Source: an uncultured Lachnospiraceae bacterium
Lineage (GTDB): Bacteria; Bacillota_A; Clostridia; Lachnospirales; Lachnospiraceae
Length of the DNA stretch: 64,000 nucleotides
NCBI GenBank assembly: GCA_951801245.1
Contig: CATOMC010000006.1
Span: 44,439-108,438 of the forward strand
Direction: 5' to 3'
Position 1 is the first letter of the stretch; each line of letters starts with the position of its first letter. A program made the position numbers and the translations under genes. The notes under the pieces were generated by a model, which was given only the letters and a program-made list of their open reading frames with translations, was not told the origin of the DNA and searched no databases. Positions 1-7,678 of this stretch are shown piece after piece.

Positions 1-106
1 TCTTATCGGTCAGTCCATAGTAAAAGATCATGCCAAGCGGAATGATGATGAACATGACCGACCACAGGACATAGGGGGTGGAGAGCCATTTGTTTTTAGA
101 TGTCAA
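1..106 (-). CDS. potB: Spermidine/putrescine ABC transporter permease PotB, N-terminal part (runs off the window)
   Basis: Only the first 35 residues are present. They read [19 protein letters not shown] and continue into a hydrophobic stretch ([17 protein letters not shown]), as expected for the first membrane helix of a PotB-type inner-membrane permease. The start is a TTG at 104-106 that overlaps the last codons of potA in another frame; a GGAGG at 116-120 lies nine bases upstream of it and supports this choice. The overlap implies translational coupling to potA. The assignment to PotB rests on position after potA and on the sequence style; a PotB/PotC distinction is inference. Confidence 0.75.
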   Translation of the reverse strand, partial: MTSKNKWLSTPYVLWSVMFIIIPLGMIFYYGLTDK

Positions 107-1169
107 TTGCTACCGCCTCCTCATCTTCAGATTCCGGTTTGTTCATGATCTGGATATTGAAAGGGTTTACCCGGATTCCCACTTCTTTCCCCACAGGGTA
201 AAGGGTCGTGGAGTGTACAAGCCATTCGAAACCTGCCGCCATGACTTCCATCTCATAGTGGACGCCCTTGAAGATCAGATGGGTGACGACACCCTGGATG
301 GCACCCTGATCCGGTTCCACTAAGATCACGTCTTCCGGGCGGATCACCACATCCACCGGTTTGTTGTGTCCAAAGCCTGTGTCCACGCAGGCAAAGCGTG
401 TTCCAAGAATACTGACCAGTTTATCATCTATCATGGTAGCGGAGATGATGTTACTGTCCCCGATAAAGTCTGCCACGAAGGCATTTTCCGGCTCATTATA
501 AATGGATTCCGGGGAACCAATCTGCTGGATATAGCCCTGATTCATGACCACGATGGTATCTGACATGGTGAGGGCTTCCTCCTGATCATGGGTCACATAG
601 ACAAAGGTGATCCCCAGTTCATTTTTCATACGGATCAGTTCATACTGCATCTCCTGACGCAGTTTTAAGTCAAGAGCACCCAGAGGTTCATCCAGAAGGA
701 GTACCTTGGGTTCATTGACGATTGCCCGGGCGATGGCGATACGCTGCTGCTGGCCGCCGCTTAAGGAATTGGGCATGCGGTTTTCATATCCTTCCAGATT
801 GACCAGTTTCAGGGCATAGCGGATCTTATCATCTATGTAACTTTTGGATTTTTTCTTGATCTTTAATCCAAAGGCGATATTTTCTGCAATCGTCATATGG
901 GTGAAGAGCGCGTATTTTTGAAAAACGGTATTTAACTGCCGCTTATTCGGCGGAATACGGGTGATATCCGTGCCGTCAAAAACTACTTTGCCGGTATCCG
1001 GATTGGCAAAGCCGCCCAGAATCCGAAGCGTAGTCGTCTTTCCACAGCCGCTTGGGCCAAGCAGTGTGACGAATTCATTTTCATGTATGTTCAGATTTAA
1101 CTCATCTAAGACCATCTGGCCGTCAAAAGATTTGGAGATATCGACAAGTTGAATCAATTCTTTTTCCAT
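96..1169 (-). CDS. potA: Spermidine/putrescine import ATP-binding protein PotA
   Basis: This is the ATPase of a polyamine (spermidine/putrescine) importer, acting at the cytoplasmic face of the membrane with PotB/PotC permeases and a PotD binding protein. The 357 residues match PotA length. Visible motifs are Walker A GPSGCGKT (about 38-45), the Q-loop FQKYALF (83-89), signature SLSGGQQQR (135-143), Walker B VLLLDEP (156-162), the H-loop VTHDQEEAL, and a C-terminal TOBE-like domain (about 240-345, with VIRPEDV). It is the second gene of a minus-strand operon that begins with an XRE-cupin regulator 41 bases upstream, and it overlaps potB. The regulator and the upstream palindrome suggest control by polyamine level. 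The family is certain; polyamine specificity is inferred from PotA-type similarity and the XRE-cupin neighbour. Confidence 0.93.
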   Translation of the reverse strand: MEKELIQLVDISKSFDGQMVLDELNLNIHENEFVTLLGPSGCGKTTTLRILGGFANPDTGKVVFDGTDITRIPPNKRQLNTVFQKYALFTHMTIAENIAFGLKIKKKSKSYIDDKIRYALKLVNLEGYENRMPNSLSGGQQQRIAIARAIVNEPKVLLLDEPLGALDLKLRQEMQYELIRMKNELGITFVYVTHDQEEALTMSDTIVVMNQGYIQQIGSPESIYNEPENAFVADFIGDSNIISATMIDDKLVSILGTRFACVDTGFGHNKPVDVVIRPEDVILVEPDQGAIQGVVTHLIFKGVHYEMEVMAAGFEWLVHSTTLYPVGKEVGIRVNPFNIQIMNKPESEDEEAVAIDI

Positions 1170-1210
1170 GGGGAAGTCCCTCCTGTGTATGAAGTGATAG
1201 CCCTGCTATC

Positions 1211-1771
1211 CTAAAAAGTGGGCGGTGTACTGACCCACAAAAATATGGCGCCGCTTTTGCCGCCTGCCTTGACATAGTGTTCCGAATCCGGGGTGAAGTA
1301 GAAGGCATCCCCCTTTTTGGCCTTGATACTGCGGTTCCCGACAATGATCGTGATGGAACCGGAGAGTACATAGCCAAACTCTTCCCCTTCATGGGGCTGG
1401 TCAGGATACGTGGAGCCTTCTGCCTCCAGGGTAACACGGATGGGTTCCATCATATTCTTCTGGGCATTGGGAATGATCCATTCGATCTTATTGTGGAGTT
1501 CCGTATCCACCTTCTCAAAGAAATCATCTCGCCCAAAGACGATCTGTTCATCGTCCGCATCATTGAAGAAATCTTTTAAGTTGGAGCCAAGGCACTGCAG
1601 GATATCGATCAGTGTGGCGATGGAAGGGGAGGTGACATCGTTTTCCAACTGACTGATAAACCCCTTTGAAAGTTCACAGCGGTCAGCCAGTTCCTCCTGT
1701 GTCAGTCCCTTTTTGTTGCGCAGTTCTTTGATTTTGTTGCCCAGATCCATCCGGATGGAATTTGTGTCCAT
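1211..1771 (-). CDS. XRE-family HTH plus cupin regulator (polyamine operon regulator)
   Basis: The 186 residues hold an N-terminal Cro/cI-type helix-turn-helix (about residues 10-66, with LTQEELADRCELSKGFISQLEN) and a C-terminal cupin fold (about 110-182, with PHEGEEFGYVLSG and HYVKAGGKSG). The same two-domain layout is found in PuuR-type regulators of polyamine genes. It is the first gene of the pot operon and probably regulates itself and potAB through the palindrome at 1797-1811 just upstream of its start. The ligand, perhaps a polyamine bound by the cupin, is inference. The start at 1771 is followed by MDTNSIRMDLGNKI; the second Met is a possible alternative. Confidence 0.88.
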   Translation of the reverse strand: MDTNSIRMDLGNKIKELRNKKGLTQEELADRCELSKGFISQLENDVTSPSIATLIDILQCLGSNLKDFFNDADDEQIVFGRDDFFEKVDTELHNKIEWIIPNAQKNMMEPIRVTLEAEGSTYPDQPHEGEEFGYVLSGSITIIVGNRSIKAKKGDAFYFTPDSEHYVKAGGKSGAIFLWVSTPPTF

Positions 1772-1796
1772 GATGCCCCTCTCAATTCAGTAACAA

Positions 1797-1811
1797 TAAA
1801 CTAAAAGTTTA
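1797..1811. promoter_or_regulatory. Palindromic operator candidate of the pot operon
   Basis: TAAACT-AAA-AGTTTA is a perfect 6-bp inverted repeat with a three-base centre. It lies between the predicted -10 element and the start codon of the XRE-cupin regulator, where a bound repressor would block transcription. An autoregulatory site for that HTH protein is the simplest reading, by inference. Confidence 0.5.
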
Positions 1812-1837
1812 CTAACGCTAAACATACACTGAATCCC

Positions 1838-1865
1838 ATTATACAAGAATGTTGAGGTATGTCAA
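1838..1865 (-). promoter_or_regulatory. Sigma-A promoter of the XRE-cupin/pot operon
   Basis: On the minus strand TTGACA (1860-1865), a 16-base spacer and TATAAT (1838-1843) form a perfect-consensus promoter about 66 bases upstream of the regulator start codon. It is divergent from the promoter at 1936-1964, and the two share a gap of about 70 bases. Confidence 0.8.
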
Positions 1866-1935
1866 TGGGAAAATTACAAAATACTGCAAATAATGCAAAT
1901 CCTCAGGAAGAGGTATCCGGAAGAGACCTTAATGC

Positions 1936-1964
1936 TTTACATTTGAGGGCTTCATTGTTATAAT
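1936..1964 (+). promoter_or_regulatory. Sigma-A promoter of the lactonase gene
   Basis: TTTACA (1936-1941), a 17-base spacer and TATAAT (1959-1964) lie about 110 bases upstream of the lactonase start. The leader between promoter and gene contains no recognisable riboswitch. The 303-base gap 1772-2074 is accounted for by the two divergent promoters, the operator and this leader. Confidence 0.7.
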
Positions 1965-2074
1965 GAGACCATCGGGATAACACGTAAGAAAGCAAGTCTT
2001 GGTGTTAATCTGGAACAGCTTGACAGGATCAAAGAGTATCATACGAAAATAAGAGGCTGACTTGGAGGAATGAG

Positions 2075-3136
2075 ATGAACCAGGATAAATATGTGGCATA
2101 TGTATCCACTTATACGGTGGGCAAAGCAGACAAACATGGGATTAAGATTTATGATGTGGATATTGAAAATGGCAGAATGACAGAGAAGAATCAGGTGGAG
2201 ATTACCAATTCTTCTTATATTACCATTTCCCACAATCAGAAATATTTGTATTCCATCACAGACTTTGGTGTGGAGGCTTATAAGATTCTGCCCGGCGGTG
2301 ATCTGGAAGTGATCAATGAAGGATCGATCAATGGCATGAGAGGGTGTTACCTGTCCACGGATTATGAGGATAAACTTCTTTTTGTGGGAGGGTATCATGA
2401 CGGAAAGATCACGGTTTTGCGGCTGCGGGAGGACGGCGGCATCGGTGAGATTACCGATGAGGTCTATCATAAGGGGCTTGGAAGCATAGCGGAACGTAAT
2501 TTCAGACCTCATGTCAATTGTGTGAAGATGACCAGAGACAATCATTATCTGTGTGCGGCGGATCTGGGTCTGGATCATGTGAATGTGTATCGGGTGGATC
2601 ACGTAAACGGCAGGCTGAAACCTATTGACATGATCCGCAGCGAACAGGAATCTGCGCCTCGTCATCTGAAGTTCTCCAAAGACGGCAGGATCCTCTATAT
2701 TGTACATGAGTTGAAGAATTATATTGACGTTTATACGTATGAAGAGATAAACGGGAATCCGGAGTTTGAGAAGATTCAGACGATCTCCACATTGAATGAT
2801 TACCATGCGGGTGGTTCGGCGGCCAGCGCCCTCAATATTTCAGAGGATTTCAAATATCTGACCAGTTCCAATGCGGGTGATAACAGCGCTATTGTCTATA
2901 ACATCGATCAGACGACAGGGATGCTTGAGAAGATATTCTGTCTGCCGATCAGCGGAGATTATCCGAAGGATGCGATCCTTTTCCCGGACAATAAGCATCT
3001 GGTGTCCTTGAACCATGAGTCCAATACGATGACGTTCTTTAATGTGGATCTTGAAAACGGACTGCTTGTCATGAACGGCAAGGAGATCAAAGTGAATCAG
3101 CCTAACTGTATTATTTTCCATAAACTTGCCCAGTAG
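2075..3136 (+). CDS. Lactonase family beta-propeller protein (6-phosphogluconolactonase-like)
   Basis: The 353 residues match the YbhE/Pgl-type lactonase family, a seven-bladed beta-propeller that in E. coli hydrolyses 6-phosphogluconolactone. Typical repeats are visible: YVSTYTVG at the N-terminus, FRPHVNCVKMTRDNHYLCAADLG, APRHLKFSKDGRILYIVHEL, and a C-terminal blade with DYPKDAILFPDNKHLVSLNHESNTMTFF (two blades in a row). The start has GGAGG at 2064-2068 six bases upstream. No signal peptide is seen, so it should be cytoplasmic. It is monocistronic between its promoter and the hairpin at 3154-3196. The family call is firm; the substrate is uncertain because many members are uncharacterised in Firmicutes. 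Confidence 0.85.
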   Translation: MNQDKYVAYVSTYTVGKADKHGIKIYDVDIENGRMTEKNQVEITNSSYITISHNQKYLYSITDFGVEAYKILPGGDLEVINEGSINGMRGCYLSTDYEDKLLFVGGYHDGKITVLRLREDGGIGEITDEVYHKGLGSIAERNFRPHVNCVKMTRDNHYLCAADLGLDHVNVYRVDHVNGRLKPIDMIRSEQESAPRHLKFSKDGRILYIVHELKNYIDVYTYEEINGNPEFEKIQTISTLNDYHAGGSAASALNISEDFKYLTSSNAGDNSAIVYNIDQTTGMLEKIFCLPISGDYPKDAILFPDNKHLVSLNHESNTMTFFNVDLENGLLVMNGKEIKVNQPNCIIFHKLAQ

Positions 3137-3139
3137 ACG

Positions 3140-3170
3140 GCATAGTGAAGAATCCTTCTGCATATACATT
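3140..3170 (+). promoter_or_regulatory. Candidate sigma-E-type promoter of spoIVA, overlapping the left arm of a hairpin
   Basis: GCATAGT (3140-3146) resembles the sigma-E -35 element KMATATT, and TATACATT (3163-3170) matches the -10 element CATACAnT in all but the first base. The spacer of 16 is on the long side. Transcription would begin near 3176-3178, inside the right arm of the hairpin at 3154-3189. SpoIVA is a sigma-E gene in Bacillus, so a sigma-E promoter is expected here; this exact placement is my inference. Confidence 0.45.
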
Positions 3171-3196
3171 TACCAGTATATGCAGGAGGTTTTTTT
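3154..3196 (+). terminator. Terminator-like hairpin enclosing the spoIVA ribosome binding site
   Basis: The arms 3154-3167 and 3176-3189 pair over 14 positions (one G-U) around an eight-base loop, and seven T residues follow (3190-3196) directly before the spoIVA ATG at 3197. It has the form of an intrinsic terminator for the lactonase gene. The right arm also holds the spoIVA Shine-Dalgarno AGGAGG, so read-through RNA would be both terminated and untranslatable. Confidence 0.75.
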
Positions 3197-4684
3197 ATGG
3201 ATTTATTGCAGAATAGTACATATGACCTGTATAAAGATATACAGCTTAGAACAGGAGGAGAAATCTATCTTGGCGTGGTGGGTCCTGTCAGAACAGGAAA
3301 GTCTACCTTTATCAAACGCTTTATGAACCTCCTGGTGCTTCCTTATATGGAAGATGAACATGAGAAAGAACGGGCACAAGACGAAATGCCTCAGAGCGCC
3401 GGCGGCAAGACCATTACGACAACAGAGCCCAAGTTTATCCCCAAGGAAGCCGCCCATGTGAAACTGGGAACGGATATCAATGTGGATGTGCGGCTGATCG
3501 ACTGTGTGGGGTATATGGTGGAAGGCGCTACGGGCCATATGGAGCAGGAAGAAGAACGTATGGTCAAGACCCCCTGGTCCGTGGAAGAGATTCCGTTTAC
3601 CAAGGCGGCAGAGATCGGCACCAGAAAGGTTATCAAGGATCATTCCACAATCGGGATTGTTGTGACTTGTGACGGTTCTTTTGGAGAACTGGCCAGAGAA
3701 AACTTCTTAAATGCGGAAGAGCGTACCATTAAGGAACTGCAGGCCCTTGGCAAGCCTTTCATTGTCCTTTTGAACTCAGAGAAACCGTATGCGGAGGAGA
3801 CAAGAGCGCTTGCGGACGAAATCAGTGATAAATATCAGGTAACAGTGATGCCTGTCAATTGTGAGCAGTTGAAAAAGGAAGATATCAACCACATTATGGA
3901 AAATATCCTCTATGAGTTTCCGCTGACCATGATAGAGTTCTATATGCCCAAGTGGGTGGAGATGCTTTCTTGTGATCATAAGATGAAGAAAGATATCATT
4001 CAACAGATCAGGCAGTTGATGACCACTCTGAATAACATACGGGACATCACGGCAGATCATTTTGTGATGGAGAGCGAATATATCAGAAAGTGTAAGCTGG
4101 ACGGGGTCAACATGTCGGATGGCAGTGTGCGCATTATTCTGGATGTGGACGATGCGTACTATTATGAGATGTTAAGCGATCTTGTGGGAGAGTCGATCGG
4201 CAGTGAATACCAGCTTCTGGCAACGCTTCGGGAGATGGCGAAGATGAAGAGAGAGTATGTGAAAGTACTGCATGCGTTAGAAGCCGTGCGCTATAAAGGA
4301 TACGGCGTGGTGATGCCGGATCGAGAGGAGATTGTACTGGAGAAACCGGAACTGATTAAGCAGGGGAATAAGTTCGGGGTAAAAATAAAAGCCGAGAGTC
4401 CCAGCATCCATATGATCAAAGCAAGCATTGAAACGGAGATCTCTCCCATCGTGGGGACGGAGGAACAGGCAAGAGATCTGATTCAGTTTATTTCTGATAC
4501 AGGTTCCAGCGAGGAAGGCATTTGGGAGACCAATATTTTTGGTAAAACGGTGGAGCAGTTGGTCAATGATGGCATTAACGGCAAGATCTCCATGATCAAT
4601 GAGGAGAGCCAGGCCAAATTGCAGGAGACCATGCAGAAGATTGTCAATGACAGTAACGGCGGTATGGTGTGTATCATTATTTGA
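3197..4684 (+). CDS. spoIVA: Stage IV sporulation protein A (spore coat basement-layer ATPase)
   Basis: SpoIVA is the mother-cell protein that polymerises on the forespore surface in an ATP-dependent way to form the base on which the coat is built. The 495 residues match the family length (492 in B. subtilis). The N-terminal NTPase domain shows a Walker A GPVRTGKST (about 29-37), a switch-like DCVGYM near 97-102 and VVTCDGSFGELARENF; the C-terminus GGMVCIII is the hydrophobic end typical of SpoIVA. It is monocistronic. Its ribosome binding site lies in the hairpin at 3154-3189, and a sigma-E-like promoter overlaps that hairpin, so expression should depend on sporulation. The assignment is essentially certain. 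Confidence 0.97.
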   Translation: MDLLQNSTYDLYKDIQLRTGGEIYLGVVGPVRTGKSTFIKRFMNLLVLPYMEDEHEKERAQDEMPQSAGGKTITTTEPKFIPKEAAHVKLGTDINVDVRLIDCVGYMVEGATGHMEQEEERMVKTPWSVEEIPFTKAAEIGTRKVIKDHSTIGIVVTCDGSFGELARENFLNAEERTIKELQALGKPFIVLLNSEKPYAEETRALADEISDKYQVTVMPVNCEQLKKEDINHIMENILYEFPLTMIEFYMPKWVEMLSCDHKMKKDIIQQIRQLMTTLNNIRDITADHFVMESEYIRKCKLDGVNMSDGSVRIILDVDDAYYYEMLSDLVGESIGSEYQLLATLREMAKMKREYVKVLHALEAVRYKGYGVVMPDREEIVLEKPELIKQGNKFGVKIKAESPSIHMIKASIETEISPIVGTEEQARDLIQFISDTGSSEEGIWETNIFGKTVEQLVNDGINGKISMINEESQAKLQETMQKIVNDSNGGMVCIII

Positions 4685-4835
4685 CGATGGATGGGGTATC
4701 GCTTTGGTGATATTCTGGTATGTTTGTCTGTTGGCTCAGTGTCGGAAGTTTGTCGGTGCTGGGCCTTGACTTGTTTACGGGGTGTGATCTGCCTTATTAT
4801 TTTCAGGAAAGAAGATAGAAAAAACAAAACAGGTG

Positions 4836-4844
4836 TGGTATACT
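4836..4844 (+). promoter_or_regulatory. Extended -10 promoter candidate for punA
   Basis: TGGTATACT is an extended -10 element (TGn plus TATACT at 4839-4844) about 80 bases upstream of punA. There is no good -35 hexamer at the right distance, which fits an extended -10 promoter. A short 5-bp dyad (CTGCC/GGCAG, near 4859-4874) follows in the leader; it does not look like a purine riboswitch. Confidence 0.4.
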
Positions 4845-4924
4845 GTACGAAAAGCGGCTGCCTGCGCCGGCAGTGTGCTGTGGAAAAGATATAATAAGAA
4901 AAGGATTAGAGAGGTGGCAAACAT

Positions 4925-5758
4925 ATGAATCCTGTGTATGAGAAACTCTTAAAGTGTTATGAGTGTTACAAAGCAAAGATTGATTTTGATCCCAAGGTGG
5001 CGGTAGTACTTGGCTCCGGGCTTGGGAATTTTGCGAAAGTAGTGGATGTGAAAGCACAATTGCCTTACAGTGAGATCGAAGGTTTTCCGGTATCTACTGT
5101 GCCGGGACATGCCGGAAAGTTTATTTTTGGTTATATCAATGAGATACCAGTGGTACTGATGCAGGGACGCGTACATTATTATGAAGGATATCCGATCACT
5201 GACGTGGTGCTTCCGGCCAGGCTGATGAAGATGATGGGAGCGCAGGTACTCTTTTTGACCAATGCTTCGGGCGGCATCAATCCTTCCTTCCATGCGGGGA
5301 GCCTGATGCTGATCAAGGATCATGTGTCCCTTTTTGCACCGAATCCGCTGATCGGGCCAAACATCGATGAACTGGGGACCAGATTCCCGGATATGTCCCA
5401 TGTCTATGATGAGGATCTGCAGAAGATCATTACAGATACGGCCAGAGAGAATGATATTGAATTGTTCGAGGGCGTATATGCACAGCTTACGGGGCCTTCT
5501 TTTGAGTCTCCGGCGGAGATTCAGATGCTGTATAAGCTGGGCGTCAGCGCGGTGGGTATGAGTACGGTGGTGGAGGCCATTGCGGCGAACCATATGGGAA
5601 TGAAGATCTGTGGTGTTTCTTGTGTGAGCAATCTGGCGGCAGGCATGAACAGTGCACCGCTCACCCATGAAGAAGTACAGGAAGCGGCCAATGCGGTGGC
5701 ACCGAAGTTTGAGAAGCTGTTGGTGGAATCGATTACCAAATTTGGAGCTGTTATGTAA
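4925..5758 (+). CDS. punA: Purine-nucleoside phosphorylase (trimeric type)
   Basis: This cytoplasmic salvage enzyme phosphorolyses inosine, guanosine and their deoxy forms to base plus (deoxy)ribose-1-phosphate. The 277 residues match the trimeric PNP family (about 275). Motifs seen are VVLGSGLGNFA (about 27-37, phosphate-binding serine), VPGHAGKF, the phosphate-site GRVHYYEGY, TNASGGIN, the base-binding ESPAEIQML region, and VGMSTVVEA with CVSNLAAGM. A GAGGTGG ribosome binding site precedes the ATG. A terminator (5765-5797) separates it from the cytidine deaminase gene, but the two plus the following deaminase form a nucleoside salvage cluster. Confidence 0.95.
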   Translation: MNPVYEKLLKCYECYKAKIDFDPKVAVVLGSGLGNFAKVVDVKAQLPYSEIEGFPVSTVPGHAGKFIFGYINEIPVVLMQGRVHYYEGYPITDVVLPARLMKMMGAQVLFLTNASGGINPSFHAGSLMLIKDHVSLFAPNPLIGPNIDELGTRFPDMSHVYDEDLQKIITDTARENDIELFEGVYAQLTGPSFESPAEIQMLYKLGVSAVGMSTVVEAIAANHMGMKICGVSCVSNLAAGMNSAPLTHEEVQEAANAVAPKFEKLLVESITKFGAVM

Positions 5759-5764
5759 AATCAT

Positions 5765-5797
5765 AAGCGCATGCCTTTTGGAGGGATGCGCTTTTTT
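5765..5797 (+). terminator. Intrinsic terminator after punA
   Basis: GCGCATGCC (5767-5775) pairs with GGGATGCGC (5783-5791) with one mismatch around a seven-base loop, followed by six T residues. Confidence 0.85.
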
Positions 5798-5872
5798 CAG
5801 GAAAGCCAATGACGATTTATATGGTAACGTTCATCTGTATTTGTTATCATTGCATTACTTAGGAGGAGAACT

Positions 5873-6313
5873 ATGCTTTCGGAAGAAAAGATTCATGAGC
5901 TGATCGCCAGTGCCATAGCGGCAAGAGAGAACTCATATGCGCCCTATTCCCATTATCAGGTCGGTGCGGCTCTGCTGGTGGATAACGGGCAGATTATTAT
6001 GGGGTGTAATATCGAAAATGCCGCCTACACCCCCACAAACTGTGCGGAGCGGACGGCCTTTTTTAAGGCAGTCAGTGAAGGCATTCGGGGATTTCGTGCG
6101 ATTGCGGTGGCTGGCGGTCCGGCCGGAGAAGAGATTTCGCAGTTTGCCTATCCCTGCGGGGTCTGCAGACAGGTGATGATGGAGTTTTGCAATCCGGCCT
6201 CGTTTCAGATCATTGTGGCAAAGTCACGGGAGGAATATGTGTGTACGACGTTGGAACAATTGCTGCCGGACGGATTTGGTCCGGACAATCTGGATGCAGG
6301 AGAGAAAGTCTGA
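5873..6313 (+). CDS. cdd: Cytidine deaminase
   Basis: It deaminates cytidine and deoxycytidine to uridine and deoxyuridine in pyrimidine salvage. The 146 residues are of the homotetrameric, short cytidine deaminase type. The zinc site is clear: CAE at 57-59 (zinc ligand Cys and catalytic Glu) and PCGVC at 94-98 (two further Cys ligands). The substrate loop YSHYQVGAALL and GCNIENAAYTPT are also present. AGGAGG lies just upstream of the ATG. It sits between punA and the amidohydrolase gene, consistent with a nucleoside salvage group. Confidence 0.95.
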   Translation: MLSEEKIHELIASAIAARENSYAPYSHYQVGAALLVDNGQIIMGCNIENAAYTPTNCAERTAFFKAVSEGIRGFRAIAVAGGPAGEEISQFAYPCGVCRQVMMEFCNPASFQIIVAKSREEYVCTTLEQLLPDGFGPDNLDAGEKV

Positions 6314-6380
6314 AAGCGGAAGTGTTATGATAACAGATATAAGAATTGGCTATGAACAGAACAGGAAGGGGTGCTTTAAG

Positions 6381-7676
6381 ATGAACATCAGATTATATCA
6401 TGCAAAGATTCTGACCATGCAGGAGAAACAGATTTTGGAGGGGGAAGTATGGGTACAGGATCATAAGATTGTGTACGTGGGGGACGGCAGTGACGTGGAT
6501 GCAATCTACCGGGAACTGGCCCTTGAAAGCATTGTCTGGGACAGAGAGATTGACTGCGAGGGGAACCTTCTGATGCCCGGGTTTAAGAATGCCCACACGC
6601 ATTCCGGCATGACGCTTCTTCGTTCCTATGCGGATGATATGCCGCTGTCCGACTGGCTGAATAAGCAGGTATTTCCCATTGAGGCGAAAATGGAGGGTGA
6701 GATGATCTATCATCTGACGAAACTGGCCATCCTGGAATATCTGACCAGTGGTATCACGGCGGTCTTTGATATGTATCTGACACCGGAGACCATCGCACAG
6801 GCCTGTGTGGATATGGGGATGCGCTGTGTGCAGGTTGGCGGTGTGAATAATTTCAGCCAGTCTCTGGAACTGATCGAGCGCATGTATCAGCAATTGAACC
6901 ATGATGATCCGCTGCTTAGCTATTTTATTGGTTTTCATGCAGAATATACCTGTTCACGGGAACTGCTTGAGGGAGTGGCCAGACTGGCCCATCAGTATCA
7001 GGCGCCGGTATTTACACATCTTGCGGAGACCAGCGCAGAGGTGGAAGGCTGCAGGCAGCGTTATGGGATGTCACCGGTGAAGCTGTTAGATTCTCTTGGC
7101 ATGTTTGAGTATGGCGGCGGCGGTTATCATTGTGTCTATCTGGAGGAAGAGGATATGGATATTTTCCAGAAGAGGGGGCTTAGTGTGGTGACCAATCCCG
7201 GATCGAATACCAAACTGGCCAGCGGTATTGCGCCGATTGCGGCTTATCTGAAAAGAGGAATCAATGTGGCAATCGGAACGGACGGCCCTGCCAGCAATAA
7301 CTGTCTGGACATGTTCCGGGAAATGTTCCTGGTGACGGGACTGGCCAAACTTCGTGAACAGGATGCTTCTGCCGTAGATGCCGGGGAAGTGCTGAAAATG
7401 GCTACCGTGAACGGCTCTAAGGCCATGAACCTGCCGGATACGGATACGCTTGCCAAAGGCAAAGAAGCGGATATGATCATGATAGACCTGCATCAGCCGA
7501 ATATGCAGCCGCTTAACAATATTCCCAAGAACATTGTCTATAGCGGCAGCAAGCAGAATGTGAAGATGACCATGATCCGGGGTAAGATATTGTATGAAAA
7601 CGGACAGTTTACCAAAGCATATGATGTGGAAGAAATTTATAGAAAGGCGAATGAGATCATCAATCATCTCAGATAA
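6381..7676 (+). CDS. mtaD: Amidohydrolase, 5-methylthioadenosine/S-adenosylhomocysteine deaminase-like
   Basis: The 431 residues belong to the metal-dependent amidohydrolase superfamily (ATZ/TRZ and MTA/SAH deaminase group). Metal ligands are visible in NAHTHSGM (His 72 and 74), in FHAEYTCS and in THLAETSAEVEGC, and the catalytic Asp in GTDGPASNN (about 294). The likely reaction is deamination of S-adenosylhomocysteine, 5'-methylthioadenosine or adenosine to the inosyl product, which suits the neighbouring purine and pyrimidine salvage genes. I chose ATG 6381 because the protein then begins MNIRLYHAKILTM, the usual family start, with AGGAAGGGG upstream; an open frame extends further 5' but only as a shadow of cdd. 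The exact substrate is inference. Confidence 0.85.
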   Translation: MNIRLYHAKILTMQEKQILEGEVWVQDHKIVYVGDGSDVDAIYRELALESIVWDREIDCEGNLLMPGFKNAHTHSGMTLLRSYADDMPLSDWLNKQVFPIEAKMEGEMIYHLTKLAILEYLTSGITAVFDMYLTPETIAQACVDMGMRCVQVGGVNNFSQSLELIERMYQQLNHDDPLLSYFIGFHAEYTCSRELLEGVARLAHQYQAPVFTHLAETSAEVEGCRQRYGMSPVKLLDSLGMFEYGGGGYHCVYLEEEDMDIFQKRGLSVVTNPGSNTKLASGIAPIAAYLKRGINVAIGTDGPASNNCLDMFREMFLVTGLAKLREQDASAVDAGEVLKMATVNGSKAMNLPDTDTLAKGKEADMIMIDLHQPNMQPLNNIPKNIVYSGSKQNVKMTMIRGKILYENGQFTKAYDVEEIYRKANEIINHLR

Positions 7677-7678
7677 AT

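Noticed and set aside
1946..2062. Open frame without a start ending LGVNLEQLDRIKEYHTKIRG
   Set aside because: It looks protein-like but has no start codon and overlaps the lactonase promoter. It may be an old gene end; too weak to annotate.
4685..4924. Purine riboswitch before punA
   Set aside because: No conserved purine aptamer junction bases or three-helix pattern; only a short 5-bp dyad.
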